Shown here: piece after piece, positions 54,479 to 63,576 of the stretch
How positions within the stretch are numbered: the first letter of the stretch is position 1
Layout: the number at the start of each line of letters is the position of its first letter
NCBI GenBank assembly: GCA_015061315.1
Contig: SUWV01000006.1
Span: 30,886 to 94,885, forward strand
Length of the DNA stretch: 64,000 bases
Source: Lentimicrobiaceae bacterium
GTDB taxonomy: Bacteria > Bacteroidota > Bacteroidia > Bacteroidales > F082
Direction: 5' to 3'
Program-made: the position numbers and the translations under genes
The notes under the pieces: model-generated
Seen by the model: only the letters and a program-made list of their open reading frames with translations
Database searches by the model: none
What the model was told of the DNA's origin: nothing

Positions 54479-56885
54479 TTTTTTGAGAAAATTCTATTTG
54501 TTGTTGCTGGTAGTGCTTCTGCTCGCAAGTTGTTCTGAAAAAAATAATAATCAAAAAAAAGAATCGAATGATGTTTTCATTAATGATTTTGAAAACGACA
54601 GCTGTGATTTTATTTGGAAGAATGTCAATAGGGTAGAAGATCATAACTCATATTCTGGAGATTATGTCTCTGAATGTAAGCCTGAAACTCTTTATGCCTT
54701 TGGATTTGATCTTGAAAGTGATACGATAAAATATCATAATGCCTTGATTTCTATCGATATGATGTTAAGGTCTAATGCTAAGCCATCGGCTTTGTTTGTG
54801 GTGTCGTTACAAAAAGACGATACTAATGTCTTCTGGCATTCGTTTCCTTTGTCGGAAGGATATGTCTCTGAAAACGAGTGGTATAAATATTCTATAGAGT
54901 TAAATCTTCCGTATGTAGTTCTTGAAGATACAAAGTTTAATTGTTATGTGCTTAACAATGGCGGCGATCATCTCTTTATTGACGATTTTAAATTGAATAT
55001 AAATTATTATGTCATACCGTCTTTTATTGAAGAAATTAAGGAGTATAATACACCTGCACGTTTGAAAAATATCACCGATGCCGATAACCTTAATGTTTAT
55101 TATTCAAAACAGAAGAAGAATATTGTTCTTGCAGATGCTGACGCAAATATTATAACAAAGCCGCTGTCAATGATTTATTCCTTAATCAAAGATAATGATA
55201 CAGTGGAAATTCAATTTGCAGATTGGGATCTCCTTGATAAAGACAGTGTATTGTTGTTTAAAAATAATAATGATATTGTAGATACTGAGCTTAGTGTTTT
55301 ATTTGATGCCGACAATACTAATGTTAATTTTTATTTACATTCTGAATATAAAACTGATGTGGATATTATCAAGTCGTCGCTGATACTTCCTTTCAATTAT
55401 GATGATTTTGTTGTATATAGAAGAAATCCTTTTGTCGACAGCTGTGATTTTCAAGAAGTTTATTATTTAGATAGAGAAGGATTTTCGTTGCGACTGCCTA
55501 AGAAACAGCTTGTGTTATATCATCCTGAAAATGTCTCTTCTATACAGCTTGACGTGGAAAATGCAGTGGCTCATATCAATACAGATTTCTATTATGATCA
55601 TCTCTTACTTCGTTTTGAGCTGTCGGATACTTTGGACTTTTATGTCGATAATTCGTTTACCTCGTTAAAAAAAGGTGATGCCGTCAATTCGTCTTTCTCT
55701 ATTTCGTTGACGGCTAAGTCGGATTTGCCTCGTGTCATGCCAATCAATTATGGTTATGAGTCAGCCTTTATCTGGACGGAACATGCTGATTGGGCGGATA
55801 TTAAGACACATAGAGCGACCTATTTCGGAAGTGAAGATGTTACAGATATAGAGGATGCTGTAGGAGGCTTCGCATATTACGATATTCCTGTGACAAAAAG
55901 CGTCTTCTATCATAATCCCGATTCTATTACAAATTTCAAGAAAAATGCGAATTTCCCTGGATTACATTCTACGATAAAAACTGACGATTTATATTATGAC
56001 TTCTTGAAACAACTGAATGACAATGGTTTTGAAATATGTCTACATACTCCAGAACAGTATACTTCAAACAGAGAAAGCATGTCGGAAGCATTGTCGTTTA
56101 TGAAAGAACATTTTGCCTCGCCAACATGGATAGATCATGGATATAACAATTCTGCTACGAATAATAGAGAAGATTTGATATGTGACGGCTTGGATTCAAC
56201 ATCTCCGTATTATTCATACGATTTGTGGAAAGAGCATGGAGTGAAGTATTTATGGAATGCGTCATATGAAGATATGCGTCCTTTTGCGAAATATACATTT
56301 AGAAATGAGTTCGTCCGCCCTCACCCTTCATACGGCGACGCCTTGCCGATGCCAAAAGTCGTTAAGCTACATTCGTATCCTGATATATTGCTGTGGTCGA
56401 CACCATATACTACGGAACATAGTGATAACTTGGCATGGAACTATTATTTTGATCAAGAACGATTGGATAATATTGTAGACCTAAGATATGTCTTTATCAC
56501 TCATATCTATGCACCTTGGGTGGAAGAATATAGAGGCTTTTGGGAAATTAAAGATGGGAAAATTGTGGCTAAAGATGGATTTAATAAGGCGCTTGAAAGA
56601 CTCGCAAATCTGAGAGATAAACACTATCTGCTTCCGACAACGATAGAGAATTATATGACTTATCAAGAGCAACTACAGCGACTTGAATATAAACTTGACG
56701 TCAATGGTAATGTTTTGTTAAAAAATAATAACGAGGAAACGATAAAAGGCTTATCTTTGATTTCTACAAAAGAGATGTCGTTGGCAGATGGTAAGTCGTT
56801 CAATATTAGAAAGACAAAAAATGGCAATGAATATATAATATGGTTCGATATGGAGCCGAATGAGGAATTAACAATTAACAATTAA
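54471..56885 (+). CDS. Large lipoprotein with polysaccharide-deacetylase-like C-domain
   Basis: The 804-residue protein has a lipoprotein signal with lipobox LASC (Cys 21). The N-terminal half is beta-rich, with a possible carbohydrate-binding jelly roll at about 35-180 (ENDSCDFIWKNVNRVEDHNS). The C-terminal half (about 425-740) contains FIWTEHADWAD, GFEICLHTPEQYTSNRESMS and PTWIDHGYNNSATNNR, which recall the barrel of NodB-like deacetylases and related putative hydrolases. Asp/His metal positions are plausible but not proven. It overlaps the kinase-like gene, so the two may be coupled. The last residues, ELTINN plus stop, come from a TTAACAA array. Confidence 0.75.
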   Translation: MFDFLRKFYLLLLVVLLLASCSEKNNNQKKESNDVFINDFENDSCDFIWKNVNRVEDHNSYSGDYVSECKPETLYAFGFDLESDTIKYHNALISIDMMLRSNAKPSALFVVSLQKDDTNVFWHSFPLSEGYVSENEWYKYSIELNLPYVVLEDTKFNCYVLNNGGDHLFIDDFKLNINYYVIPSFIEEIKEYNTPARLKNITDADNLNVYYSKQKKNIVLADADANIITKPLSMIYSLIKDNDTVEIQFADWDLLDKDSVLLFKNNNDIVDTELSVLFDADNTNVNFYLHSEYKTDVDIIKSSLILPFNYDDFVVYRRNPFVDSCDFQEVYYLDREGFSLRLPKKQLVLYHPENVSSIQLDVENAVAHINTDFYYDHLLLRFELSDTLDFYVDNSFTSLKKGDAVNSSFSISLTAKSDLPRVMPINYGYESAFIWTEHADWADIKTHRATYFGSEDVTDIEDAVGGFAYYDIPVTKSVFYHNPDSITNFKKNANFPGLHSTIKTDDLYYDFLKQLNDNGFEICLHTPEQYTSNRESMSEALSFMKEHFASPTWIDHGYNNSATNNREDLICDGLDSTSPYYSYDLWKEHGVKYLWNASYEDMRPFAKYTFRNEFVRPHPSYGDALPMPKVVKLHSYPDILLWSTPYTTEHSDNLAWNYYFDQERLDNIVDLRYVFITHIYAPWVEEYRGFWEIKDGKIVAKDGFNKALERLANLRDKHYLLPTTIENYMTYQEQLQRLEYKLDVNGNVLLKNNNEETIKGLSLISTKEMSLADGKSFNIRKTKNGNEYIIWFDMEPNEELTINN

Positions 56886-56911
56886 TAATTAATAATTAAT
56901 AATTAACAATA

Positions 56912-57017
56912 TACCGTATAGCCTGAAGGGCTTATACATATATAGCGTATGGCATCGCCGTATGTACCAAATAGCCTGAAGGGCTTATATATATACAACG
57001 TATGGCATCGCCGTACG
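56912..57017 (+). repeat. Tandem 53-bp double-hairpin repeat, two copies
   Basis: Two units (56912-56964, 56965-57017), each with an AGCCTgaAGGGCT hairpin and a CGTATGGCatcGCCGTACG-type hairpin. A third copy lies at 62087-62139. The units sit between the large lipoprotein gene and purN. Confidence 0.88.
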
Positions 57018-57043
57018 GATTATGATAATAAACAAAATTAAAT

Positions 57044-57610
57044 ATGAAAAGACTATCTATTTTTGTCTCAGGAGGAGGCACCAACTTACAAAGGATTGCG
57101 GAATATTTTTCTTCAAATCCGAATATTGAAATCGTTAATGTGATATGTAATAATCCGAACGCCTACGCTATTGAAAGAGCGAAGAACCTGAATATTCCAT
57201 GTAAGATTATCAACAGAGCTGAGTTTAAAAGCGAGGATTTTACCAAAGAGCTTCTAAATCAAAACATCGACCTTATTGTGCTCGCAGGTTTCTTATGGCT
57301 GCTGCCAAAACATCTCATCGATGCTTTCCCTAATAAGATCATCAATATTCATCCTGCCTTGTTACCTAAATATGGCGGCAAAGGTTTTTATGGTGAACAT
57401 GTCCATGAAGCTGTAGTCGCTGCCAAAGAGGAATATTCTGGCATCACGATTCATTATGTGAACGAACATTACGACAGCGGCGATATTATCTTCCAAGCTC
57501 AAGTCGCTTTAGAAGAAGGAGAGACGCCTGACAGCCTCGCAGCAAAGATTCATACTTTGGAATATAAACACTATCCGGAAGTTATTGAGAAATTAACAAT
57601 TGACAATTAA
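57044..57610 (+). CDS. purN: Phosphoribosylglycinamide formyltransferase
   Basis: The 188-residue enzyme transfers a formyl group from 10-formyl-tetrahydrofolate to GAR in purine synthesis. It has IFVSGGGTNLQRI, INIHPALLPKYGGKGFYGE with the catalytic Asn and His, and HYDSGDIIFQ with the catalytic Asp. The end of the protein (KLTIDN, stop) is encoded by TTAACAATTGACAATTAA, a 7-bp array, so the natural C-terminus appears replaced. Confidence 0.95.
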   Translation: MKRLSIFVSGGGTNLQRIAEYFSSNPNIEIVNVICNNPNAYAIERAKNLNIPCKIINRAEFKSEDFTKELLNQNIDLIVLAGFLWLLPKHLIDAFPNKIINIHPALLPKYGGKGFYGEHVHEAVVAAKEEYSGITIHYVNEHYDSGDIIFQAQVALEEGETPDSLAAKIHTLEYKHYPEVIEKLTIDN

Positions 57611-57669
57611 CAATTAACAATTATGGACAGAGACTGTTGACTGTAGTCTGTTGTCCGTTGACATTAAAA

Positions 57670-58074
57670 ATGAAAAAACACCTTTTATTATTAGCATTAT
57701 TTTTCAGCTCGATGATGGCATCGGCTCAAGTGGAAAAGATTCTCGGCGAATGGCGTACTGTTGATGACGTGACAGGCGAGACCAAAGGCATAGTGGAATT
57801 TTATCAAGACGATAACGGTCTTTATTACGGAAAGATTTTGAGAGTCTTCTGGAAAGGACAGGAACTGAAAGACACTGGCTTCGAGAATATGGTTGTCATC
57901 AAGGATATGGAAGAGCATGACGGTATGTTGAAAAACGGTATCATCTATGAGCCGGAAGGAAAGAAAAACTACTACGGCAGGATTACCTATAACGCTGACG
58001 ACAACACCATAACATTACGCGGCTCCTTAGACAAACACGGCTGGATAGGAAGATCGCAGACGTGGATTCGATAA
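57670..58074 (+). CDS. Secreted DUF2147 protein
   Basis: The protein of about 134 residues has a signal peptide (MKKHLLLLALFFSSMMASAQ) and the DUF2147 pattern: LGEWRTVDDVTGETKGIVEF, YYGKILRVFW, and a final YNADDNTITLRGSLDKHGW-like end (parts: NTITLRGSL, IGRSQTWIR). Function of the family is not established; it is likely a small periplasmic beta-barrel-like protein. ATG 57670 is used because the signal peptide starts there; the upstream frame is repeat-derived. Confidence 0.88.
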   Translation: MKKHLLLLALFFSSMMASAQVEKILGEWRTVDDVTGETKGIVEFYQDDNGLYYGKILRVFWKGQELKDTGFENMVVIKDMEEHDGMLKNGIIYEPEGKKNYYGRITYNADDNTITLRGSLDKHGWIGRSQTWIR

Positions 58075-58108
58075 GAAAAAATGGGACTATTAAAGTCCCA
58101 TTTTTTTT
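58075..58108. terminator. Bidirectional terminator between DUF2147 gene and tdh
   Basis: ATGGGACT pairs with AGTCCCAT around ATTAA, with A-run before and T-run after, so it can end transcripts from both strands. On the minus strand the stem also encodes the last codons (Met-Gly-Leu, stop) of tdh. Confidence 0.88.
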
Positions 58109-59040
58109 CTTAATGAATCAATCATATCGACTGACATCTTGTCTAAGTCGTATTTCGGATTCCAGCCCCATTCGTTGCGAGCGCAGCTGTCGTCTAAGCT
58201 GTTAGGCCATGAGTTGGCGATGGCTTGCTTGATAGGTTCTGGCTTGTATTCCATCTCGAAGGTAGGAATATATTTCTTGATTGTGTTGTAAAGTATCTCT
58301 GGGTCGAAGCTCATCGCTGTCACGTTGAATGAGTTGCGGTGTATGAGCTTGCTTGGATCAGCTTCCATGATGTCGACCATAGCGTCTAATGCGTCAGGCA
58401 TATACATCATATCCATGAAGGTTCCTTTCTCCAAAGGGCAGATGAATTTCTCGCCTTTGACTGCTGAGTAATAAATCTCGACAGCGTAGTCTGTGGTGCC
58501 GCCGCCAGGAAGTGTGAGGTTTGAAATCAAGCCTGGGAAACGTACGGAACGTGTGTCGACGCCGAAACGTGTGAAGTAGTAGTCGCTCAACAACTCGCCT
58601 GTGACTTTGGTGACGCCGTAGATAGTGTTAGGACGTTGGATAGTGTCTTGTGGTGTCATGTCTTTAGGTGTGTTAGGACCGAAGGCTCCTATTGAAGAAG
58701 GTGTGAAAACGGCGCATCCGAAGACGCGTGCCACCTCCAAGCAGTTGACTAAACTGCCGATGCCTACGTTCCAGCCTAACATCGGGTTCAACTCTGCTGT
58801 CGCTGAAAGGATAGCGGCGAGGTTGTAGATGGTGTCGATATTATATTTTCTCACTACCTCGATGATCTGCATCATATTGGTAGAGTCGATTCTCTCGAAA
58901 GGACCTGTCTCTGCGATCTCGCCTGTGAGCTGACGTAAGTCGCTGGCAACGACATTCTCATTGCCATAGATGCCACGAAGTTTTTTTACTAATTCTGTTC
59001 CGATTTGTCCGCCGGAACCTACTATTAATATCTTTTTCAT
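58090..59040 (-). CDS. tdh: L-threonine 3-dehydrogenase (epimerase-type)
   Basis: This is the short-chain dehydrogenase form of threonine dehydrogenase. It has the NAD site ILIVGSGGQIGTELVKKL, NLAAILSATAELNP, the YxxxK pair in YGVTKVTGE, and FPGLISNLTLPGGGTTDYAV. It oxidises threonine to 2-amino-3-ketobutyrate, which the neighbouring kbl product cleaves. The ATG at 59040 gives the nucleotide site its usual place. Its end lies inside a terminator hairpin. Confidence 0.93.
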   Translation of the reverse strand: MKKILIVGSGGQIGTELVKKLRGIYGNENVVASDLRQLTGEIAETGPFERIDSTNMMQIIEVVRKYNIDTIYNLAAILSATAELNPMLGWNVGIGSLVNCLEVARVFGCAVFTPSSIGAFGPNTPKDMTPQDTIQRPNTIYGVTKVTGELLSDYYFTRFGVDTRSVRFPGLISNLTLPGGGTTDYAVEIYYSAVKGEKFICPLEKGTFMDMMYMPDALDAMVDIMEADPSKLIHRNSFNVTAMSFDPEILYNTIKKYIPTFEMEYKPEPIKQAIANSWPNSLDDSCARNEWGWNPKYDLDKMSVDMIDSLRKKMGL

Positions 59041-59055
59041 AATTAAACAAAATAA

Positions 59056-59083
59056 AAGGCAGGAATTAAACAATTCCTACCTT
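59056..59083 (-). promoter_or_regulatory. Hairpin between kbl and tdh
   Basis: On the minus strand AAGGTAGGAATT pairs with AATTCCTGCCTT (one G-U) around GTTT, then TTATTTT. It may act as an attenuator or mRNA-end hairpin within the kbl-tdh transcript. Confidence 0.5.
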
Positions 59084-59093
59084 AGTTAATTAT

Positions 59094-60281
59094 TTATTTT
59101 ATAACTCCTAATTCTTGTCCGATCTTCACGAAAGCGTTGATACATTTGTCAAGATGTTCTTTCTCGTGAGCTGCTGAGATTTGTACTCTGATACGTGCTT
59201 GTCCTTTTGGAACGACAGGGTAGTAGAAGCCTGTCACGAAGATGCCTTCATCTTGCATACGAGCGGCGAACTTCTGTGAGAGCGGAGCATCGTACAACAT
59301 CACGGCGCATATTGCCGATTCTGATGGTTTGCAGTCGAAGCCTTTTGCCACCATTTCCTTGATGAAGTAGTCGGTGTTAGCGTGAAGCTTATCTTGAAGC
59401 TCGTTGGTCTCGCTCATCATCTCGAACATACGGATGCCAGCTGCTACTAAGCCTGGAGCCATTGAATTAGAGAAGAGATAAGGACGAGAGCGTTGACGTA
59501 ACATATCGATGATTTCTTTCTTACCTGTGGTGAAGCCTCCCATAGCTCCGCCGAATGCCTTGCCGAGAGTACCGGTGATGATTTCAATCTCGCCTTTTAA
59601 GTTGAAACGTTCTGTCACGCCTCGACCTGTTGTGCCGACAACACCTGCTGAGTGACTTTCGTCGACCATGACCATAGCGTCATATTTTTGAGCGAGTTCA
59701 TAGATCTTATCGAGAGGGCAGACGTTGCCGTCCATCGAGAATACGCCGTCGGTGACGATGAGTTTGAAACGGCAGTCTTTAGCTGCTTGAAGTTGAGCTT
59801 CGAGGTCAGCCATGTCGGCATTAGCGTAACGGAAACGTTGTGCCTTGCAGAGACGTACGCCGTCGATGATGGAGGCGTGGTTCAAAGCGTCGGAGATGAT
59901 AGCGTCTTCTGGTCCTAACAATGGTTCGAAGACACCGCCGTTAGCGTCGAAACATGCAGCATATAAAATGGTGTCTTCTGTGCCAAAGAACTCGGCGATT
60001 TTTTGTTCAAGTTGTTTGTGTAAGTCTTGGCAGCCGCAGATGAAACGTACCGAAGCCATACCGAAACCGCGGGCGTCTAAGCCTTTCTTGGCGGCCTCGA
60101 TGAGTTCTGGATTGTCGGCTAAACCGAGATAGTTGTTAGCACAGAAGTTAAGACATTTCTTGCCTTTGACGATGATTTCTGCACCTTGTGGACTTTCGAT
60201 AATACGTTCGTTTTTGTAAAGGCCATCAGCTTCAATCTGAGCTAATTCCTTTTGTAAATATTGTTGAAATTTATTATACAT
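59094..60281 (-). CDS. kbl: 2-amino-3-ketobutyrate coenzyme A ligase (glycine C-acetyltransferase)
   Basis: The protein of about 395 residues is a PLP enzyme of the alpha-oxoamine synthase family. It has NFCANNYLGLADNPELIEAA, the cofactor region DESHSAGVVG and the PLP lysine in TGTLGKAFGGAMGGF. It turns 2-amino-3-ketobutyrate and CoA into glycine and acetyl-CoA. ATG 60281 (MYNKFQQYLQ) is chosen as the usual start. It lies upstream of tdh, 53 bases apart, giving a threonine-to-glycine operon. Confidence 0.95.
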   Translation of the reverse strand: MYNKFQQYLQKELAQIEADGLYKNERIIESPQGAEIIVKGKKCLNFCANNYLGLADNPELIEAAKKGLDARGFGMASVRFICGCQDLHKQLEQKIAEFFGTEDTILYAACFDANGGVFEPLLGPEDAIISDALNHASIIDGVRLCKAQRFRYANADMADLEAQLQAAKDCRFKLIVTDGVFSMDGNVCPLDKIYELAQKYDAMVMVDESHSAGVVGTTGRGVTERFNLKGEIEIITGTLGKAFGGAMGGFTTGKKEIIDMLRQRSRPYLFSNSMAPGLVAAGIRMFEMMSETNELQDKLHANTDYFIKEMVAKGFDCKPSESAICAVMLYDAPLSQKFAARMQDEGIFVTGFYYPVVPKGQARIRVQISAAHEKEHLDKCINAFVKIGQELGVIK

Positions 60282-60325
60282 AACGTTTGTTGTTAAGAGA
60301 TTCAAAAATGTTTTTTTATCAAACG

Positions 60326-60333
60326 CAAATATA
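60326..60333 (-). promoter_or_regulatory. -7 promoter box for kbl-tdh
   Basis: TATATTTG on the minus strand matches TAnnTTTG, 44 bases before the kbl ATG. Confidence 0.62.
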
Positions 60334-60374
60334 TATAAAAAAGTCTAAAGTCGAAAGACAAAAGTCTAAAGTTT

Positions 60375-60500
60375 TTTTTAAGTCACCAAGTCTCTGAGTC
60401 ACCGAGTCCCCAAGTAGAGACGTATCATATTACACTGATGAAAAATAAACACGATGTAATTGATGCGTCTCACCAAGTCACCAAGCCAGAGTCAGAGTTC
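60375..60500 (-). repeat. 8-bp arrays with palindrome copy H (inverted)
   Basis: The 55-bp palindrome lies at 60417-60471 in reverse orientation (GAGACGTATCATATTACAC to GATGCGTCTC), with 8-bp arrays (AAGTCACC, AAGTCTCT, GAGTCACC) on both sides. Confidence 0.87.
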
Positions 60501-60572
60501 TGTGTTCAAAGTTCAGAGTCAGAGTCAAAAAAAATAACTTTTCATTTATATCTTATCAATAAAAAATAATCG

Positions 60573-60580
60573 TAACTTTG
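60573..60580 (+). promoter_or_regulatory. -7 promoter box for cysS
   Basis: TAACTTTG matches TAnnTTTG, 24 bases before the cysS ATG. Confidence 0.65.
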
Positions 60581-60603
60581 CAACTATTGAAAAAATAATA
60601 AAT

Positions 60604-62076
60604 ATGGAAAACAACCTTTTTATATACAACAGCTTGACTCGTAACAAAGAGCTGTTCAAGCCTCTCAATGCTCCTCATGTGGGAATGTATGTTTGTGGTC
60701 CTACCGTCTATGGCGACGCTCACTTAGGCCATGCCCGTCCTGCTATCACCTTCGATCTCGTGTTTCGTTATCTGAAACATCTCGGTTATAAAGTACGTTA
60801 CGTCCGTAACGTCACCGACGTGGGTCACCTTGAACATGATGCCGACGAAGGCGAAGATAAAATCGCGAAGAAGGCTCGTCTTGAGAACCTTGAGCCAATG
60901 GAAGTGGCACAATATTATAAAGACCGCTATCACGCAAGCATGGATAAACTTAATGTGTTGCGTCCATCTATCGAGCCTCACGCTTCGGGTCATATCATCG
61001 AGCAGATAGAAATGATACAGAAAATCCTTGACGCAGGTTACGCCTATGAATCAAATGGATCTGTCTATTTCGATATAGAAAAATATAATAAGGATTTCCG
61101 TTATGGAATGCTTTCTGGACGTAATGTGGAGGAGCTGCTTAACAACACCCGTGAGCTCGCTGGTCAGTTAGAGAAGAGAAACGGCGCTGACTTCGCTTTG
61201 TGGAAGAAAGCAGAGCCTAAACATATCATGCGCTGGAACTCGCCATGGGGCGAGGGTTTCCCAGGCTGGCACGCCGAATGCTCTGCCATGAGCTGTAAAT
61301 ATCTCGGCGAGCAGTTCGACATTCACGGTGGCGGCATGGACCTTATCTTCCCTCATCATGAATCAGAGATAGCTCAGTCGATGGCATTCAACGGCGGTAA
61401 ACAGCCAGTGAAATATTGGATGCATAACAATATGATTACCTTGAACGGTCAGAAGATGGGTAAGTCGCTCGGCAATGCGATGTCGCTCGAAGATTTCTTC
61501 GCTGGCAACCATGCTTTGTTGGAACGTCCTTATCCACCGATGACGATACGTTTCTTCGTGCTTCAGGCTCAGTATCGTAGCACCCTCGATTTCTCCAATG
61601 AGGCATTACAAGCTGCAGAGAAAGGCTACAAACGTCTCATGGAAGCTGTCAAGATTGCTAACACTTTGACAGCTACAGAAGGAGCAGAAGAACTCGGCGT
61701 GCAGAAGATTATGGACGCTTGCTACGAGGCTATGAACGACGACTTCAACAGCCCTATCGTGATAGCAAATCTCTTCGAGGCGGTGAGAATGGTCAATACT
61801 GTGAAAGACGGCAACGCTAAGATTAACGCTAAAGAATTAGAGTTGTTGAAACAGTTGTTCCAATCATTCGTTTTTGACATTTTAGGATTGTTAGACACAG
61901 AAGCAGGTGGCGACGACGGCTTAGTCGACGGCTTGATGGAGACTATCATCGACATTAGAAAAGAGGCGAGAGCTAAGAAAGACTGGGCTACCAGCGACAT
62001 CATACGCGACAAGCTCTCCGCATTAGACATCGTTTTGAAAGACGGCAAAGAAGGCACGACTTGGAGTAAGAAGTGA
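60604..62076 (+). CDS. cysS: Cysteinyl-tRNA synthetase
   Basis: The 490-residue class I synthetase has the zinc Cys in [18 protein letters not shown] (with HIGH-type HLGH), [20 protein letters not shown] and the KMSKS-type KMGKSLGN. It charges tRNA-Cys. Length is usual for the family. A hairpin repeat follows its stop. Confidence 0.97.
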   Translation: MENNLFIYNSLTRNKELFKPLNAPHVGMYVCGPTVYGDAHLGHARPAITFDLVFRYLKHLGYKVRYVRNVTDVGHLEHDADEGEDKIAKKARLENLEPMEVAQYYKDRYHASMDKLNVLRPSIEPHASGHIIEQIEMIQKILDAGYAYESNGSVYFDIEKYNKDFRYGMLSGRNVEELLNNTRELAGQLEKRNGADFALWKKAEPKHIMRWNSPWGEGFPGWHAECSAMSCKYLGEQFDIHGGGMDLIFPHHESEIAQSMAFNGGKQPVKYWMHNNMITLNGQKMGKSLGNAMSLEDFFAGNHALLERPYPPMTIRFFVLQAQYRSTLDFSNEALQAAEKGYKRLMEAVKIANTLTATEGAEELGVQKIMDACYEAMNDDFNSPIVIANLFEAVRMVNTVKDGNAKINAKELELLKQLFQSFVFDILGLLDTEAGGDDGLVDGLMETIIDIRKEARAKKDWATSDIIRDKLSALDIVLKDGKEGTTWSKK

Positions 62077-62086
62077 TGTGGAGTTG

Positions 62087-62322
62087 TACCAAGTAGCCCG
62101 AAGGGCTTATACATATACAGCGTATGGCAGCACCATATGAGAGAAATAGGCAGGTATGGAGTGCGGTGGCACAGAATACCTGCCTAAATTGTGTTAGAGG
62201 TAATAAGACAAAATCTTAGAGCGGAAAGCCCGACGGCGTAGCCGGAACGCTAAAATCAATTAACAATTAATAATTAATAATTAACAATTAACAATTAACA
62301 GTTGGAAATTAACAATTAATTG
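62087..62322. repeat. Repeat cluster between cysS and the WG-repeat gene
   Basis: In order: a third copy of the 53-bp double-hairpin unit (62087-62139), a second AGGCAGGTAT...ACCTGCCT palindrome (62148-62185), a 30-base fragment of the ~100-bp repeat (62221-62250) and 7-bp TTAACAA units (62257-62322). No gene is seen. Confidence 0.85.
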
Positions 62323-62326
62323 ATGT

Positions 62327-63463
62327 CTATTGTTGTGGTATGAAAACAAAGCTTCCGCTGTCGTTTATTTCAGCCTCGAATATATTTTCGCCAATCATCT
62401 CTATATCGGTGTAGATTGCAGGTGTGACAAACTCTTGTGTCTTGATGTTGTATAAGCCATAATGCTTATTGACGTAATAATATTTGTAAGTGTCTGATAA
62501 CTTATATATTCCATCGCCATCGTTGTTGTATCCGATAATATAAGACATATTGCCCGTATACTCGAACATGTGAGGGTTAGTCACCTTGCCGTTGAAATCT
62601 TCTTTCCACATACGGTTATCTTTTGTCAGGATGTAACCGTCTGGTGTTATGTCAATTTTAGAATATTCATCGGGAAATACTACATTCATGTCTTTGTCGA
62701 TATAACCACAAAGGTTATTGTTAGTATGAGTAATGAAACCATTATATCTCGCAATTTTGCTGATATATTGGTAGTTAGGTTCTATGCACCATTCTCCGGA
62801 TTTGTTGATAACACCTTGACAGCCATTGTCGCCAATCATATAACAATATCCGTTATGAAACCCATAGTCGATATAATCGTAATCATATTCTCTTTTGTTA
62901 TGTTTGAAATTAAAAGGTATTACGAGTTCACCATCTTTATTGATGAATCCGATCATATTGTCTTTTTTGACAGCGGCGAGGCCGTCGGAGAATACCCATG
63001 CCGCATCGTATTGAGGTTCAATGACGACTTCGCCGGTATAGGCGTTTAGGTAGCCGCGTTTGTTGTTCATGTCACAGAACACGGTGAGAGTGTCGTCATA
63101 ATCTTCATTGTCGAGGACAGGCGAGATCCATTTATATTTTGGAGTGATGTATTTTTCATTAAAATCGTCATACAACCTACATTTGTCATTGTAAAAATGA
63201 TGAACTGATGTGTAGTCAGTAAGTTGAGTATCCCAATAGCTCGGGTTGAATATTCTTTTGATTCTCCATATTCCTACATCGCCGAAGAGAATGAATATGA
63301 ATAATATCGCGAGTACGGTTTTAGCCCATGTTTTGCGTCTGCTCCACCAGCTTCTGAATTTACGCCACGTCCAGCGGATGAAGATAAAAGGAACTGTTAT
63401 TAACAGGTAAATTAAATCGAGTAATGCTTCAAAAAATTGCTTAATTGTTTTCATGTTTTTCAT
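62327..63463 (-). CDS. Membrane protein with WG-type repeats
   Basis: The 378-residue protein has a basic, Trp-rich N-terminus (about 25-45) with membrane segments (about 8-30 and 46-66). A C-terminal region of WG-like repeats follows: KRGYLNAYTGEVVIEPQYDA, NMIGFINKDGELVIPFNF, GCQGVINKSGEWCIEPNYQY and LCGYIDKDMNVVFPDEYSKI. Such repeats form beta-propeller-like or solenoid surfaces; no activity is known. The start is ATG 63463 or the ATG at 63454. Upstream lie only short AGTCAACAG-type units. Confidence 0.82.
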   Translation of the reverse strand: MKNMKTIKQFFEALLDLIYLLITVPFIFIRWTWRKFRSWWSRRKTWAKTVLAILFIFILFGDVGIWRIKRIFNPSYWDTQLTDYTSVHHFYNDKCRLYDDFNEKYITPKYKWISPVLDNEDYDDTLTVFCDMNNKRGYLNAYTGEVVIEPQYDAAWVFSDGLAAVKKDNMIGFINKDGELVIPFNFKHNKREYDYDYIDYGFHNGYCYMIGDNGCQGVINKSGEWCIEPNYQYISKIARYNGFITHTNNNLCGYIDKDMNVVFPDEYSKIDITPDGYILTKDNRMWKEDFNGKVTNPHMFEYTGNMSYIIGYNNDGDGIYKLSDTYKYYYVNKHYGLYNIKTQEFVTPAIYTDIEMIGENIFEAEINDSGSFVFIPQQ

Positions 63464-63576
63464 TTTTTAGTCAACAGTCAACAGACAATAGTCAACGGTT
63501 GAGATGGATAATGGATTTTGTGTTAGACAAAATTATTTGATACGTGGAATTTATAGATGTCCCCTTTATATTTATT

